From positions 1,894,564 through 1,956,563 of the forward strand of contig RPFO01000296.1 of the NCBI GenBank assembly GCA_009746045.1: 62,000 nucleotides of DNA, in the 5' to 3' direction. Positions 19,384 to 28,755 of the stretch are shown piece by piece. Origin of the DNA: Mesostigma viride (taxonomy: Eukaryota; Streptophyta; Mesostigmatophyceae; Mesostigmatales; Mesostigmataceae). Under the pieces are notes generated by a model. The model was not told the origin of the DNA, did no database searches, and saw only the letters and a program-made list of their open reading frames with translations. The position numbers were made by a program, and so were the translations under genes. Numbering within the stretch: position 1 is the stretch's first letter; each line of letters starts with the position of its first letter.

Positions 19384-20169
19384 ATGGCAACGAAATGCAA
19401 AATCTGTACGGAGCCCGTAAGGGTCGAGGGACTGTGCGCGGAACATTACAAGTTCCTGCAAGCGCACGACCTCGAGTACCAAAATGCCAAGGATCCATAC
19501 GGGGGGTGTGGATTTCTTAGATGTGATAGACCACTGGAGGGATTGGATGTGTATTGCAAGACACATCTACCTTTTGCCGAGAAGTTGGAGGACGTGTGCG
19601 CTCGTGGGATCGCATACGTAGCAAGTTTGCAGATGTTGATGGGGAAGACCGGAATGACACGCTCGGTCCTCCACTTCACGGCAACGCACACTGGGGAACG
19701 GAAAGTTGAGCTGGTGCGCCTCGACAGGCAGGGACTCGAGATTTTTGCAGAGGGGGACAGCGCGTACGGGTTTGCTCATGGGCAACGTTACCATGGGGGA
19801 TTCCTTGCAGGGTGTGGCGCGTGAATGCGCGTACACCTTGATGACGAATATGGATTTGTGGAAGCACAAAGACTGCACAAGGATATTTTGGAGGCTCTTC
19901 TTGCCGCAGAGCCGGTGGGACTGCCGACGCTCCCGAGGCCTGAGGAGCGGGACCGTTTGATCAGGATGGTGGTGAAGGCGGATATAGATGCAGATGTGGA
20001 GGCCGCAAAGGCGAAGGCAGAGGAAGCGCGTCGTGCAAAGGAGGAATCGGATCAAGAACTGTTGGAGAAGATGCAGAGCTCCAACAAAATTTTGCATCGT
20101 TTGGGGATGGCGGACGTCGCTTATGCATGCGAGTCCGGGAAGGGGAAGAAACAAAAGAGGAAAAGATAA
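19384..20169 (+). pseudogene. Cys/His-finger gene interrupted by one in-frame TGA
   Basis: From ATG 19384 (19360 and 19369 are alternatives) the frame has CKICTEP...LCAEH (C-x2-C-x8-C-x2-H) and then CGFLRC...YCKTH, the double finger of the 17193 gene. TGA at 19822-19824 stops it, but the same frame continues at once with ATG 19825 into a convincing coiled coil (EAAKAKAEEARRAKEESDQELLEKMQ) and a basic tail ending at 20169. Together the two parts equal the length of the intact paralogue. Either a nonsense mutation has split one gene, or two proteins are made. TGA is an ordinary stop elsewhere here, so recoding is unlikely. CAG precedes ATG 19384. Confidence 0.6.
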
Positions 20170-20414
20170 TAATGGGAATGGTCGCCCACTGTTCTTGTCA
20201 CAGAAATGCTTTTGTTAATGCTGGCGAACTTGGGACGGTCTTCCGTATTTCAACATTTCCTTGCCTTTAAAATTGATTGATGGGTAAATAATAATACTGA
20301 GCAAGCCTTCCATTTTATGTGTCTGTGGTCATACAATTTCGTTATTGTTTCAACCCTTGCAACGAGGTTTTTCTTGTCCCATGCATGTAAGTCTCAACCT
20401 TGGTGTCATGGAAC

Positions 20415-20930
20415 TGCTTGTCTTTGCATATTACAACCCATTAATGCTCGGATTGCATCATCATGTTCCACCAAGGGAATAAATGAAGTAGCTATTGAAG
20501 CTTGCGTTGGAGAAATCCCCAAATAATCGACTTCTTCTGCTTTACTACTAAATTCTGGTTTATATCGCACATGAACATAATTATTTTCAACACTAGAGTA
20601 ACAAGAAAGTAATAAATATTCTGGGGCGAATTTAAATTGATCTTGTTGATGTGGAGGTATAAAAATAGGTATTTCACTTTTAATTACTTGATTTTTTTGT
20701 AATGTATAAAAAGGACAAGAAAACATATTCATTTACTTTACTATGCGTAGCTAAAGATCCAATTAAACCGGTATTCGGCCCTTCTGGCGTTTGTATAGGA
20801 CCATAATGACTAGGATGTATATCATGTAACGTGCGTGTTTGCAAGTTGGCCGTTGACACTCTACGACGGAGCCAATTTTCGGAAGAACCTGCCTCATTTA
20901 TGAATGCATCGACTGTGTGCATAAATTGTG
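20415..20930 (-). pseudogene. Plastid rpoB fragment in nuclear DNA (NUPT)
   Basis: The minus strand encodes, in two frames, a mid-portion of the bacterial-type RNA polymerase beta subunit: [23 protein letters not shown] in the first frame (20680-20922), then [21 protein letters not shown] and [13 protein letters not shown] in the second (from 20732). These are signature blocks of rpoB. The join near 20725-20740 is frameshifted, the ICPIE-type residues after HYG are shortened, and the match stops after AVP, so the piece is dead. It is markedly more AT-rich than its surroundings, like plastid DNA. The transcript has no role here; it records organelle-to-nucleus DNA transfer. Confidence 0.85.
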
Positions 20931-20997
20931 ATCATTGAATTGAACAAAAAAATTCTCTTATTGCCCCAATCATGGCTATTCTCTTAATGCCCTATCA

Positions 20998-21410
20998 TGG
21001 CTATTTGTTTGTGTATGTTTTGCCCATGTTATTACATTAATGGCATGATGTTGTGGATTGCTCTATCTATGATGGTTGTTCGTTTGTGTATGCTTTGCCC
21101 ATGTTGTTACAGTAATGGCATGATGTTGTGGATTGCTAGCTCAATCTATGATGGTTGTTCGTTTGTGTATGCTTTGCCCATGTTGTTACAGTAATGGCAT
21201 AATGTTGTGGATTGCTAGCTCAATCTATGATGGTTGTTCGTTTGTGTATGCTTTGCCCATGTTGTTACAGTAATGGCATGATTTTCTGGATTGTTAGCTC
21301 AATCTATGATGGTTGTTCGTTTGTGTATGCTTTGCCCATGTTGTTACAGTAATGGCATGATTTTGTGGATTGCTCAACCTATGAGGGTTTGGTTGTTTGT
21401 GTATGTTTTG
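20998..21410. repeat. 79-bp tandem repeat, about five copies
   Basis: Units begin GGTTGTTCGTTTGTGTATG and continue CTTTGCCCATGTTGTTACAG, GTAATGGCATGAT and GGATTGCTAGCTCAATCTATGAT; starts near 21073, 21153, 21232 and 21311 with diverged first and last copies. It ends at a polypyrimidine-poor acceptor-like GCGCGCAG, so it may be intronic. Confidence 0.85.
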
Positions 21411-21417
21411 CGCGCAG

Positions 21418-21516
21418 ATCACAATGGATTGCACCATCTGCCGCAGCAAGCGAAGCCCCCTTACTGGTTCCAAGATCTTATCCTGGATGCCAAGCAGGCT
21501 GGCGAAGGGTATCCCA
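21418..21516 (+). other. Possible short exon
   Basis: GCGCGCAG before 21418 and GTACGT at 21517 frame a 99-bp stretch with higher GC than both flanks. One frame reads KPPYWFQDLILDAKQAGEGYP, which looks like a real helix; another gives a CTIC pair. No homologue is recognised. Confidence is low because neither splice site can be confirmed from sequence alone. Confidence 0.3.
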
Positions 21517-22062
21517 GTACGTACTTTGAAACTTGATGCCGCAAAACAACTACAACTTCGTTTTAACCCTTTAGCCGTTTTGAGTGATATTTACAGCGGA
21601 CATTACATTTTTGTTGCTACGGGATGAGAATTGAGCTTTGTAATGCTAGCAGGTGTCACAAACCAAACTGTCCGCTATTTGTAGTGGGCATTTATTGTTA
21701 GAGCTTGCAGCTGGGTCCCTGCTCCTCCACATGCAACCTTGGTGTTCATGAGCCCTTTACTAGCTTCCTTTCTGTCAGGGGGTGCTATATTTGGCACCCA
21801 TAGGACATTGCAATATGACCAATGACATGACCCCCAAGGTGGTGAATATATGTGTGTGCTTGTGTCCTATAATGGACCATAACTAACTATTAGGTTGGTT
21901 TGTGGACATTATCATGGAAAGTGACCATTGCCCGGTTTTTATAGCGGGCAGTTGGACACGGTTTTAAGGGTTGACCTATTAGCTTTGTCAGGTGTGTGTG
22001 CTGCACCGCACCGCTTGCTAACATATTCGGCGGATTTCTTCTTTGTCGTCTGCGTGTCACAG
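21517..22062. other. Intron-like or intergenic sequence
   Basis: No reading frame, repeat or RNA gene that I can support. Base composition is mixed and stop-rich, consistent with an intron between the two exon-like islands at 21418 and 22063. Confidence 0.3.
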
Positions 22063-22358
22063 CGTGCTTGTACGCACAACCACCCGCGTTCCCCTCCGCC
22101 GGCGCCCCCGCCGCCGGGCTCTCCGCCGCCACCGGTGTTGCCCCCTCCCGCCGCCGGCCCTTCCGCGCCGTCGGAAGCTGCAGCGGCAGCACAGCAAATG
22201 CCCCCTCCCCCCGCACCATCGTCGGGGCAAGAGGCGCGCGGCGCTCATGCAGCAAAGGCGGCGAAGGAGCGGAGGAAATCGGCGGCTTCTGGGTCATCGG
22301 GTTCCGATGCCGCGACGGCAGCAACTGGAAAAGCAACCCACCAGACACTGCCAGCTGT
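22063..22358 (+). other. Possible exon of a Pro/Ala-rich protein
   Basis: A GC-rich island between GTGTCACAG (acceptor-like, ending 22062) and CCGG followed by GTAGGTGT (donor-like, from 22359). The frame with natural composition is Pro-rich (SPPPAPPPPGSPPPP) followed by Ala/Ser/Lys-rich sequence (KAAKERRKSAASGSSGSD). (SPP)n-type tracts are usual in algal wall or extracellular proteins, but the fragment is too simple for assignment. If the donor is used, the huge TTGTCC array that follows is intronic. Confidence 0.35.
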
Positions 22359-22400
22359 CCGGGTAGGTGTTACGCACAAGATGTGATTTTCTTGCGCCAT

Positions 22401-24772
22401 CCTTGTCCTTGTCCTTGTCCTTGTCCTTGTCCTTGTCCTTGTCCTTGTCCTTGTCCTTGTCCTTGTCCTTGTCCTTGTCCTTGTCCTTGTCCTTGTCCTT
22501 GTCCTTGTCCTTGTCCTTGTCCTTGTCCTTGTCCTTGTCCTTGTCCTTGTCCTTGTCCTTGTCCTTGTCCTTGTCCTTGTCCTTGTCCTTGTCCTTGTCC
22601 TTGTCCTTGTCCTTGTCCTTGTCCTTGTCCTTGTCCTTGTCCTTGTCCTTGTCCTTGTCCTTGTCCTTGTCCTTGTCCTTGTCCTTGTCCTTGTCCTTGT
22701 CCTTGTCCTTGTCCTTGTCCTTGTCCTTGTCCTTGTCCTTGTCCTTGTCCTTGTCCTTGTCCTTGTCCTTGTCCTTGTCCTTGTCCTTGTCCTTGTCCTT
22801 GTCCTTGTCCTTGTCCTTGTCCTTGTCCTTGTCCTTGTCCTTGTCCTTGTCCTTGTCCTTGTCCTTGTCCTTGTCCTTGTCCTTGTCCTTGTCCTTGTCC
22901 TTGTCCTTGTCCTTGTCCTTGTCCTTGTCCTTGTCCTTGTCCTTGTCCTTGTCCTTGTCCTTGTCCTTGTCCTTGTCCTTGTCCTTGTCCTTGTCCTTGT
23001 CCTTGTCCTTGTCCTTGTCCTTGTCCTTGTCCTTGTCCTTGTCCTTGTCCTTGTCCTTGTCCTTGTCCTTGTCCTTGTCCTTGTCCGTCCTTGTCCTTGT
23101 CCCCTTGTCCTTGTCCTTGTCCTTGTCCTTGTCCTTGTCCTTGTCCTTGTCCTTGTCCTTGTCCTTGTCCTTGTCCTTGTCCTTGTCCTTGTCCTTGTCC
23201 TTGTCCTTGTCCTTGTCCTTGTCCTTGTCCTTGTCCTTGTCCTTGTCCTTGTCCTTGTCCTTGTCCTTGTCCTTGTCCTTGTCCTTGTCCCTTGTCCTTG
23301 TCCTTGTCCTTGTCCTTGTCCTTGTCCTTGTCCTTGTCCTTGTCCTTGTCCTTGTCCTTGTCCTTGTCCTTGTCCTTGTCCTTGTCCTTGTCCTTGTCCT
23401 TGTCCTTGTCCTTGTCCTTGTCCTTGTCCTTGTCCTTGTCCTTGTCCTTGTCCTTGTCCTTGTCCTTGTCCTTGTCCTTGTCCTTGTCCTTGTCCTTGTC
23501 CTTGTCCTTGTCCTTGTCCTTGTCCTTGTCCTTGTCCTTGTCCTTGTCCTTGTCCTTGTCCTTGTCCTTGTCCTTGTCCTTGTCCTTGTCCTTGTCCTTG
23601 TCCTTGTCCTTGTCCTTGTCCTTGTCCTTGTCCTTGTCCTTGTCCTTGTCCTTGTCCTTGTCCTTGTCCTTGTCCTTGTCCTTGTCCTTGTCCTTGTCCT
23701 TGTCCTTGTCCTTGTCCTTGTCCTTGTCCTTGTCCTTGTCCTTGTCCTTGTCCTTGTCCTTGTCCTTGTCCTTGTCCTTGTCCTTGTCCTTGTCCAGCCT
23801 TGTCCTTGTCCTTGTCCTTGTCCTTGTCCTTGTCCTTGTCCTTGTCCTTGTCCTTGTCCTTGTCCTTGTCCTTGTCCTTGTCCTTGTCCTTGTCCTTGTC
23901 CTTGTCCTTGTCCTTGTCCTTGTCCTTGTCCTTGTCCTTGTCCTTGTCCTTGTCCTTGTCCTTGTCCTTGTCCTTGTCCTTGTCCTTGTCCTTGTCCTTG
24001 TCCTTGTCCTTGTCCTTGTCCTTGTCCTTGTCCTTGTCCTTGTCCTTGTCCTTGTCCTTGTCCTTGTCCTTGTCCTTGTCCTTGTCCTTGTCCTTGTCCT
24101 TGTCCTTGTCCTTGTCCTTGTCCAGCACCTTGTCCTTGTGCCAGCCTTGTCCTTGTCCTTGTCCTTGTCCTTGTCCTTGTCCTTGTCCTTGTCCTTGTCC
24201 TTGTCCTTGTCCTTGTCCTTGTCCTTGTCCTTGTCCTTGTCCTTGTCCTTGTCCTTGTCCTTGTCCTTGTCCTTGTCCTTGTCCTTGTCCTTGTCCTTGT
24301 CCTTGTCCTTGTCCTTGTCCTTGTCCTTGTCCTTGTCCGCCTTGTCCTTGTCCTTGTCCTTGTCCTTGTCCTTGTCCTTGTCCTTGTCCTTGTCCTTGTC
24401 CTTGTCCTTGTCCTTGTCCTTGTCCTTGTCCTTGTCCTTGTCCTTGTCCTTGTCCTTGTCCTTGTCCTTGTCCTTGTCCTTGTCCTTGTCCTTGTCCTTG
24501 TCCTTGTCCTTGTCCTTGTCCTTGTCCTTGTCCTTGTCCTTGTCCTTGTCCTTGTCCTTGTCCTTGTCCTTGTCCTTGTCCTTGTCCTTGTCCTTGTCCT
24601 TGTCCTTGTCCTTGTCCTTGTCCTTGTCCTTGTCCTTGTCCTTGTCCTTGTCCTTGTCCTTGTCCTTGTCCTTGTCCTTGTCCTTGTCCTTGTCCTTGTC
24701 CTTGTCCTTGTCCTTGTCCTTGTCCTGTCCTTGTCCTTGTCCTTGTCCTTGTCCTTGTCCTTGTCCTTGTCC
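22401..24772. repeat. (TTGTCC)n hexanucleotide array, 2.4 kb
   Basis: About 395 copies of TTGTCC (GGACAA on the other strand), with few interruptions: CGTCC near 23087, CCCC near 23101, an extra C near 23290, AGCC near 23796, AGCACC and GTGCCAGCC near 24122-24145, GCC near 24338 and a lost base near 24725. Such homogeneity implies recent expansion. The 354-929 residue frames of CP, LS, LV, DK, GQ and TR repeats on both strands come from the six readings of the hexamer and are not proteins. Confidence 0.97.
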
Positions 24773-24782
24773 TTTTCTTGCT

Positions 24783-25632
24783 TGATTTTCTTGCGCCAAC
24801 GGCCGTTGCAATTTGGAAATTAGGGTGTTATTTTTTTTTTGCCCAACGGCCGTCGGAACCTTGAAATTAGGGTGTGATTTTCATGCGCCAACGGCCGTTG
24901 GAACCCGTAAATTAGGGTGTGATTTTCATGCGCCAACGGCCGTCGGAACCTTAAAATTAGGGTGTGATTTTCATGCGCCAACGGCCGTTGGAACCTGGAA
25001 ATTAGGGTGTTATTTTTCTGTCGCCAACGGCCGTTGGAACCTGGAAATGAAGGTGTCATTTTTCTCGCGCCAACGGCCGTTGGAAACTGGAAATTAGGGT
25101 GTGATTTTCATGCGCCAACGGCCGTTGGAACCTGGAAAATAGGGTGTGATTTTTCTCGCGCCAACGGCCGTTGGAACCTGGAAAATAGGGTGTCATTTTT
25201 CTCGCGCCAACGGCCGTTGGAACCTGGAAATTAGGGTGTGATTTTTCTGTCGCCAACGGCCGTTGGAACCTGGAAATTAGGGTGTGATTTTCATGCGCCA
25301 ACGGCCGTTGGAACCTGTAAATTAGGGTGTGATTTTCATGCGCCAACGGCCGTTGGAACCTGTAAATTAGGGTGTGATTTTCATGCGCCAACGGCCGTCG
25401 GAACCTTAAAATTAGGGTGTGATTTTCATGCGCCAACGGCCGTTGGAACCTGGAAATTAGGGTGTTATTTTTCTGTCGCCAACGGCCGTTGGAACCTGGA
25501 AATTAGGGTGTGATTTTCATGCGCCAACGGCCGTTGGAACCTGTAAATTAGGGTGTGATTTTCATGCGCCCACGGCCGTTGGAACCTGGAAATTAGGGTG
25601 TTATTTTTCTGTCGCCAACGGCCGTTGGAACA
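24783..25632. repeat. 46-bp array carrying the palindrome, about 18 copies
   Basis: Unit: GCGCCAACGGCCGTTGGAAC, then CTGGAAATTAGGGTGTGATTT and a short variable T-rich end (TTCATGC, TCTCGC or TCTGTC). Several copies read GTCGG instead of GTTGG. The perfect 14-bp palindrome is thus repeated every 46 bp. The array starts with copy TTGATTTTCTTGCGCC directly after the TTGTCC array and stops 25 bases before the ATG of the next gene. Frames such as APTAVGTWKLGCDFH are repeat readings. Confidence 0.95.
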
Positions 25633-25657
25633 TAGTACTGACCTTCCGGCTATCTGT

Positions 25658-26875
25658 ATGTTTTTTGCATGTGATCAGGGGCGTCCGTCAAGGCAGAGAA
25701 CGGACGAAGAGCGGAGGAAGTGGGCTTACAAGATTGAACATAACTGTTCGGAAAGGCATCTCACAACATTTTTTGAGGACTGGCGCCAACGAGCACCGGG
25801 CACCGACTTATGGTCGGTTATTGTGAAGACCTTTGAGAGGAAGGGGCTGCTGACGACACGTGCTGGAAATGCGAAGCCCAGCATTTTGGACTCCTGGGAG
25901 CCAGCGCCGTCCTCTCAAGTGCACGACAAGAATCTAACTGACACCATACAGGCGGCGTTTCATCTGCGGCAGAAGATACGCCTAGTTCCAGACGATGTCG
26001 ACATCGTGGGGGGGTCCGCGATTGCGACTCAAGTACGGGCCCCCACGGAGAACTTGTGCCAACTCCCGGAACTCATGCGGCATCGGACGGTGACGGTGCG
26101 GAATTGTAGGGGGCTCGCGCCGTGGTTCGTGGGGGCCGGCACAAGTCTGACAAAAGCAAAATGTGCCGTGCCGATCTTCCGGTTTGCGTGGCAGGTGCTG
26201 GCAGACCGTGATCCAGGTCTCTACAATTTATGGGTGCAGAGGAGTGAAATGGTTCCTTACCACATTAAAATACTGACGGGGGACGACAGTGACCGTGCCG
26301 TGCAGAGGTTCGGATACTATCGTTCGCCAACGGCCGAGGAAGCCATGTCCATTCTCCGGACGGACTCCCTGAAGGACATGGCGGCCGCTTGCTCAGACGA
26401 GTTGATCACCATGGAGTTGGATCCGTCCGAGTGGTCAAATGAATCTGAGCGTCAGGCAGTAGTTGACCTGACGACATCCGCGCTGGGGAGCTTGAACATC
26501 TCGGACCATGCCGGCCTTAAGGGTAAATTTCCAGACCAGACGCCTTGCGTGTTTGTGCAGTTTGCCGTGCTGGACGGCAACCACTACACGCAGATGTTGA
26601 AGTCCGTGATTTTCGAGGGCTCTGACGAGCAAGTGAGTACCGCGATAGCTGGCGAGATTGCGGGTACACAAAAGGGCAAGTTCGTGGAGACAACCGACGA
26701 GGCGTTTGATTTGTGGAGTGGGTTGGTGAGGGACGCGGACAAGTTCAAGTACACCAATCTGGACGTGCTCAAGGGCTGGGAGGTGGAGGGGGAAGCACTG
26801 ATCCCGCCCATGAAGGACATGCGGACGCAAAAGGTAAATATAACGGATCGGGTGTGGGAACGTTTTAGGCACTAG
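25658..26875 (+). CDS. Uncharacterised protein between two palindrome arrays
   Basis: 405 residues from ATG 25658 to TAG 26875; the frame is open upstream only through the repeat array. TGATCAG at 25672-25678 could be a splice acceptor, so the first residues are uncertain. No family is recognised. The start is basic and helical (RTDEERRKWAYKIEHNCSERHLTTFFEDW); later segments alternate helices and short strands with conserved-looking FVQFAVLDGNHYTQML. A partial palindrome, CCAACGGCCGAGG, lies inside the coding sequence near 26327. The gene is flanked tightly by 46-bp arrays on both sides. Confidence 0.65.
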   Translation: MFFACDQGRPSRQRTDEERRKWAYKIEHNCSERHLTTFFEDWRQRAPGTDLWSVIVKTFERKGLLTTRAGNAKPSILDSWEPAPSSQVHDKNLTDTIQAAFHLRQKIRLVPDDVDIVGGSAIATQVRAPTENLCQLPELMRHRTVTVRNCRGLAPWFVGAGTSLTKAKCAVPIFRFAWQVLADRDPGLYNLWVQRSEMVPYHIKILTGDDSDRAVQRFGYYRSPTAEEAMSILRTDSLKDMAAACSDELITMELDPSEWSNESERQAVVDLTTSALGSLNISDHAGLKGKFPDQTPCVFVQFAVLDGNHYTQMLKSVIFEGSDEQVSTAIAGEIAGTQKGKFVETTDEAFDLWSGLVRDADKFKYTNLDVLKGWEVEGEALIPPMKDMRTQKVNITDRVWERFRH

Positions 26876-26887
26876 ATGTTATTTTTG

Positions 26888-27402
26888 TTCGACAACGGCC
26901 GTTGGAAACTGGAAATTAGGGTGTGATTTTTCTTTCGCAAACGGCCGTTGGAACCTGGAAATTAGTGTGTGATTTTTCTTGCGCCAACGGCCGTTGGAAC
27001 CTGGAAATTAGGGTGTGATTTTTCTTGCGCCAACGGCCGTTGGAACCTGGAAATTAGGGTGTGATTTTTCTTTCGCCAACGGCCGTTGGAACCTGGAAAT
27101 TAGGGTGTGATTTTTCTTGCGCCAACGGCCGTTGGAACCTGGAAATTAGGGTGTTATTTTTCTTCGCCAACGGCCGTTGGAACCTGGAAAGTAGGGTGTG
27201 ATTTTTCTTGCGCCAACGGCCATTGGAACCTGGAAATTAGTGTGTGATTTTTCTTGCGCCAACGGCCGTTGGAACCTGGAAATTAGGGTGTGATTTTTCT
27301 TGCGCCAACGGCCGTTGGAACCTGGAAATTAGGGTGTGATTTTTCTTGCGCCAACGGCCGTTGGAACCTGGAAATTAGGGTGTGATTTTTGTTCGGGAAC
27401 GG
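26888..27402. repeat. Second 46-bp palindrome array, about 11 copies
   Basis: The same unit as 24783-25632, here with TTTTTCTTGCGCC as the usual end. One copy has CCATTGG and one CAAACGG, each breaking the palindrome. The last copy decays into CGGGAACGGCCGATC near 27395. Confidence 0.95.
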
Positions 27403-27490
27403 CCGATCTTCCAAAGTGTAAGGACAAAATGTCAGGTCGTGTGTTGTATGACCGTTTTTTGTCTCAAACACTGTGATTCACATTTCATGC

Positions 27491-28003
27491 ATGCAGGGGA
27501 GAGAGGCGCATCGGAGGGTTGCCCTGATCGGAGGGGGGCTGAATGCAGAAGACGAGGCCGTTTCCAAAAAGTCGAGGGGGACGGCGCTGCTGGAAGTGCA
27601 CAACTATTTCAAGACGCACATGGAGGAATCCTGGGATAAGCCGGAGGTGCCCCTTCAGGACCAGAAAGAAATATGGAATTTGATTCATGGGGTTTCAAGC
27701 AGCACTGAGAAGGCAAGGAAGGACGGGGAGGGGGAGGAGGGTGGTGAGGAGCGGGTTGGAGGGCGATTGAACGAGGGTGGTTTGTCCGAATCGGAGAAAA
27801 CCCAAGTCTACGACTTCATCTCGGCTGTGAAGGATGAAACGGTCGCTCCGAACGACGACAGTAGATGTGGAATGCCGATTGAGGACAAGCTGGCCAAGGA
27901 GCTTGCAGAGTTTCTGGACATCGTGGCAGCGGACAAGCTGGACGGGGAGGGAAGGGTGATGAGGAAGGGGGGGGGATCAAACAGGAAGGGTGGAGGAGTC
28001 TAG
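27491..28003 (+). CDS. Uncharacterised acidic protein
   Basis: 170 residues from ATG 27491 to TAG 28003; earlier in-frame starts are not ATG. CATGCAG just at the ATG may be a splice acceptor. The protein has a central Gly/Glu-rich low-complexity segment (GEGEEGGEERVGG), flanked by helical segments (EVHNYFKTHMEESW and EDKLAKELAEFLDIVAADK), and a Gly/Arg-rich end. No family is recognised. It is followed after 26 bases by the next gene on the same strand. Confidence 0.55.
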   Translation: MQGREAHRRVALIGGGLNAEDEAVSKKSRGTALLEVHNYFKTHMEESWDKPEVPLQDQKEIWNLIHGVSSSTEKARKDGEGEEGGEERVGGRLNEGGLSESEKTQVYDFISAVKDETVAPNDDSRCGMPIEDKLAKELAEFLDIVAADKLDGEGRVMRKGGGSNRKGGGV

Positions 28004-28029
28004 CCCGCTTTCGATTCTGGCCGTCTATC

Positions 28030-28755
28030 ATGGCAACCGTGAAGGCCAAACACGTTCCTCCTCAGTGCTTGTATGACCTGACATACATGGCCAAGATCTT
28101 CTGCGAGGTGATTGTCCAGCTTTTCATGATCTACAACCGCGATTTGGGGAAATACCCCGAACCACGCGACCTCGGCTGGTTGCCGATGCAGCCTTCGGAA
28201 GCCGACAGCGCCCTTCAGAGGGTGGCCGATACGGTCGCTGTAGCTGCCAAGAGACTAAGGGCGGTTATCAGGCCAACGGGGAGGGACGATTCCACCTTCC
28301 CACTTGCACTGCTGGAGAGGACGGATTTTTGGACGACCCACAAGGAGGAAACGAAATGGTGGGTCCTGATTGCGCCCGAACCCCCAACCGAACAGGCTGT
28401 GGTGCCCCAACCCGTACAGCCTGTGGCGGGGGCTGTGGTGGTGACGGGGGCTGTGCCGGAGGAAGGCCAAGCCGAACATGCGGAGGCAGAGGACGTCCAG
28501 TCGGGTCGCCAAAAAAAGGTGGGGGAGAAGCGGGAACCCCCGCGGAAGTTTGGGTCGGAGGAGCTGGCATCCGAAATCGAGCAGCAGGGCCCGTGGATTT
28601 CTAAGAAAGTTTACGGGTCTGACGGGGAAACGACCTGTGAGTTCATGATGAAGACTTTCGCGTGGGAGAAAAGCGATGGGCCGACACGGTTGGCTCAAGT
28701 GGTACTTAATGCAATGGAGGGGTTCGAATTTGTTGTGAAGAGGAAGGGGGGGTGA
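28030..28755 (+). CDS. Uncharacterised protein, 5' part of a longer gene
   Basis: 241 residues from ATG 28030 to TGA 28755. The N-terminal 110 residues are helical (ADSALQRVADTVAVAAKRLRAVI) with Trp-containing strands; a Pro/Val/Ala-rich linker follows (PVQPVAGAVVVTGAVPEEG), then a Lys/Glu-rich stretch and a second folded-looking part (EFMMKTFAWEKSDGPTRLAQVVLNAMEGF). The stop falls immediately after a run of seven G (28746-28752), and similar sequence continues in another frame, so this is probably the first part of one larger gene rather than a complete protein. Confidence 0.5.
   Translation: MATVKAKHVPPQCLYDLTYMAKIFCEVIVQLFMIYNRDLGKYPEPRDLGWLPMQPSEADSALQRVADTVAVAAKRLRAVIRPTGRDDSTFPLALLERTDFWTTHKEETKWWVLIAPEPPTEQAVVPQPVQPVAGAVVVTGAVPEEGQAEHAEAEDVQSGRQKKVGEKREPPRKFGSEELASEIEQQGPWISKKVYGSDGETTCEFMMKTFAWEKSDGPTRLAQVVLNAMEGFEFVVKRKGG

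Noticed and set aside
22367-24823. Giant repetitive proteins (CP, LS, LV, DK, GQ, TR) on both strands
   Set aside because: All are translations of the TTGTCC hexamer in its six readings; no unique domain is attached to any of them.
24813-27471. Peptides with repeated APTAVGTWKLGCDFH or QRPLAHENHTLI
   Set aside because: Translations of the 46-bp palindrome arrays.
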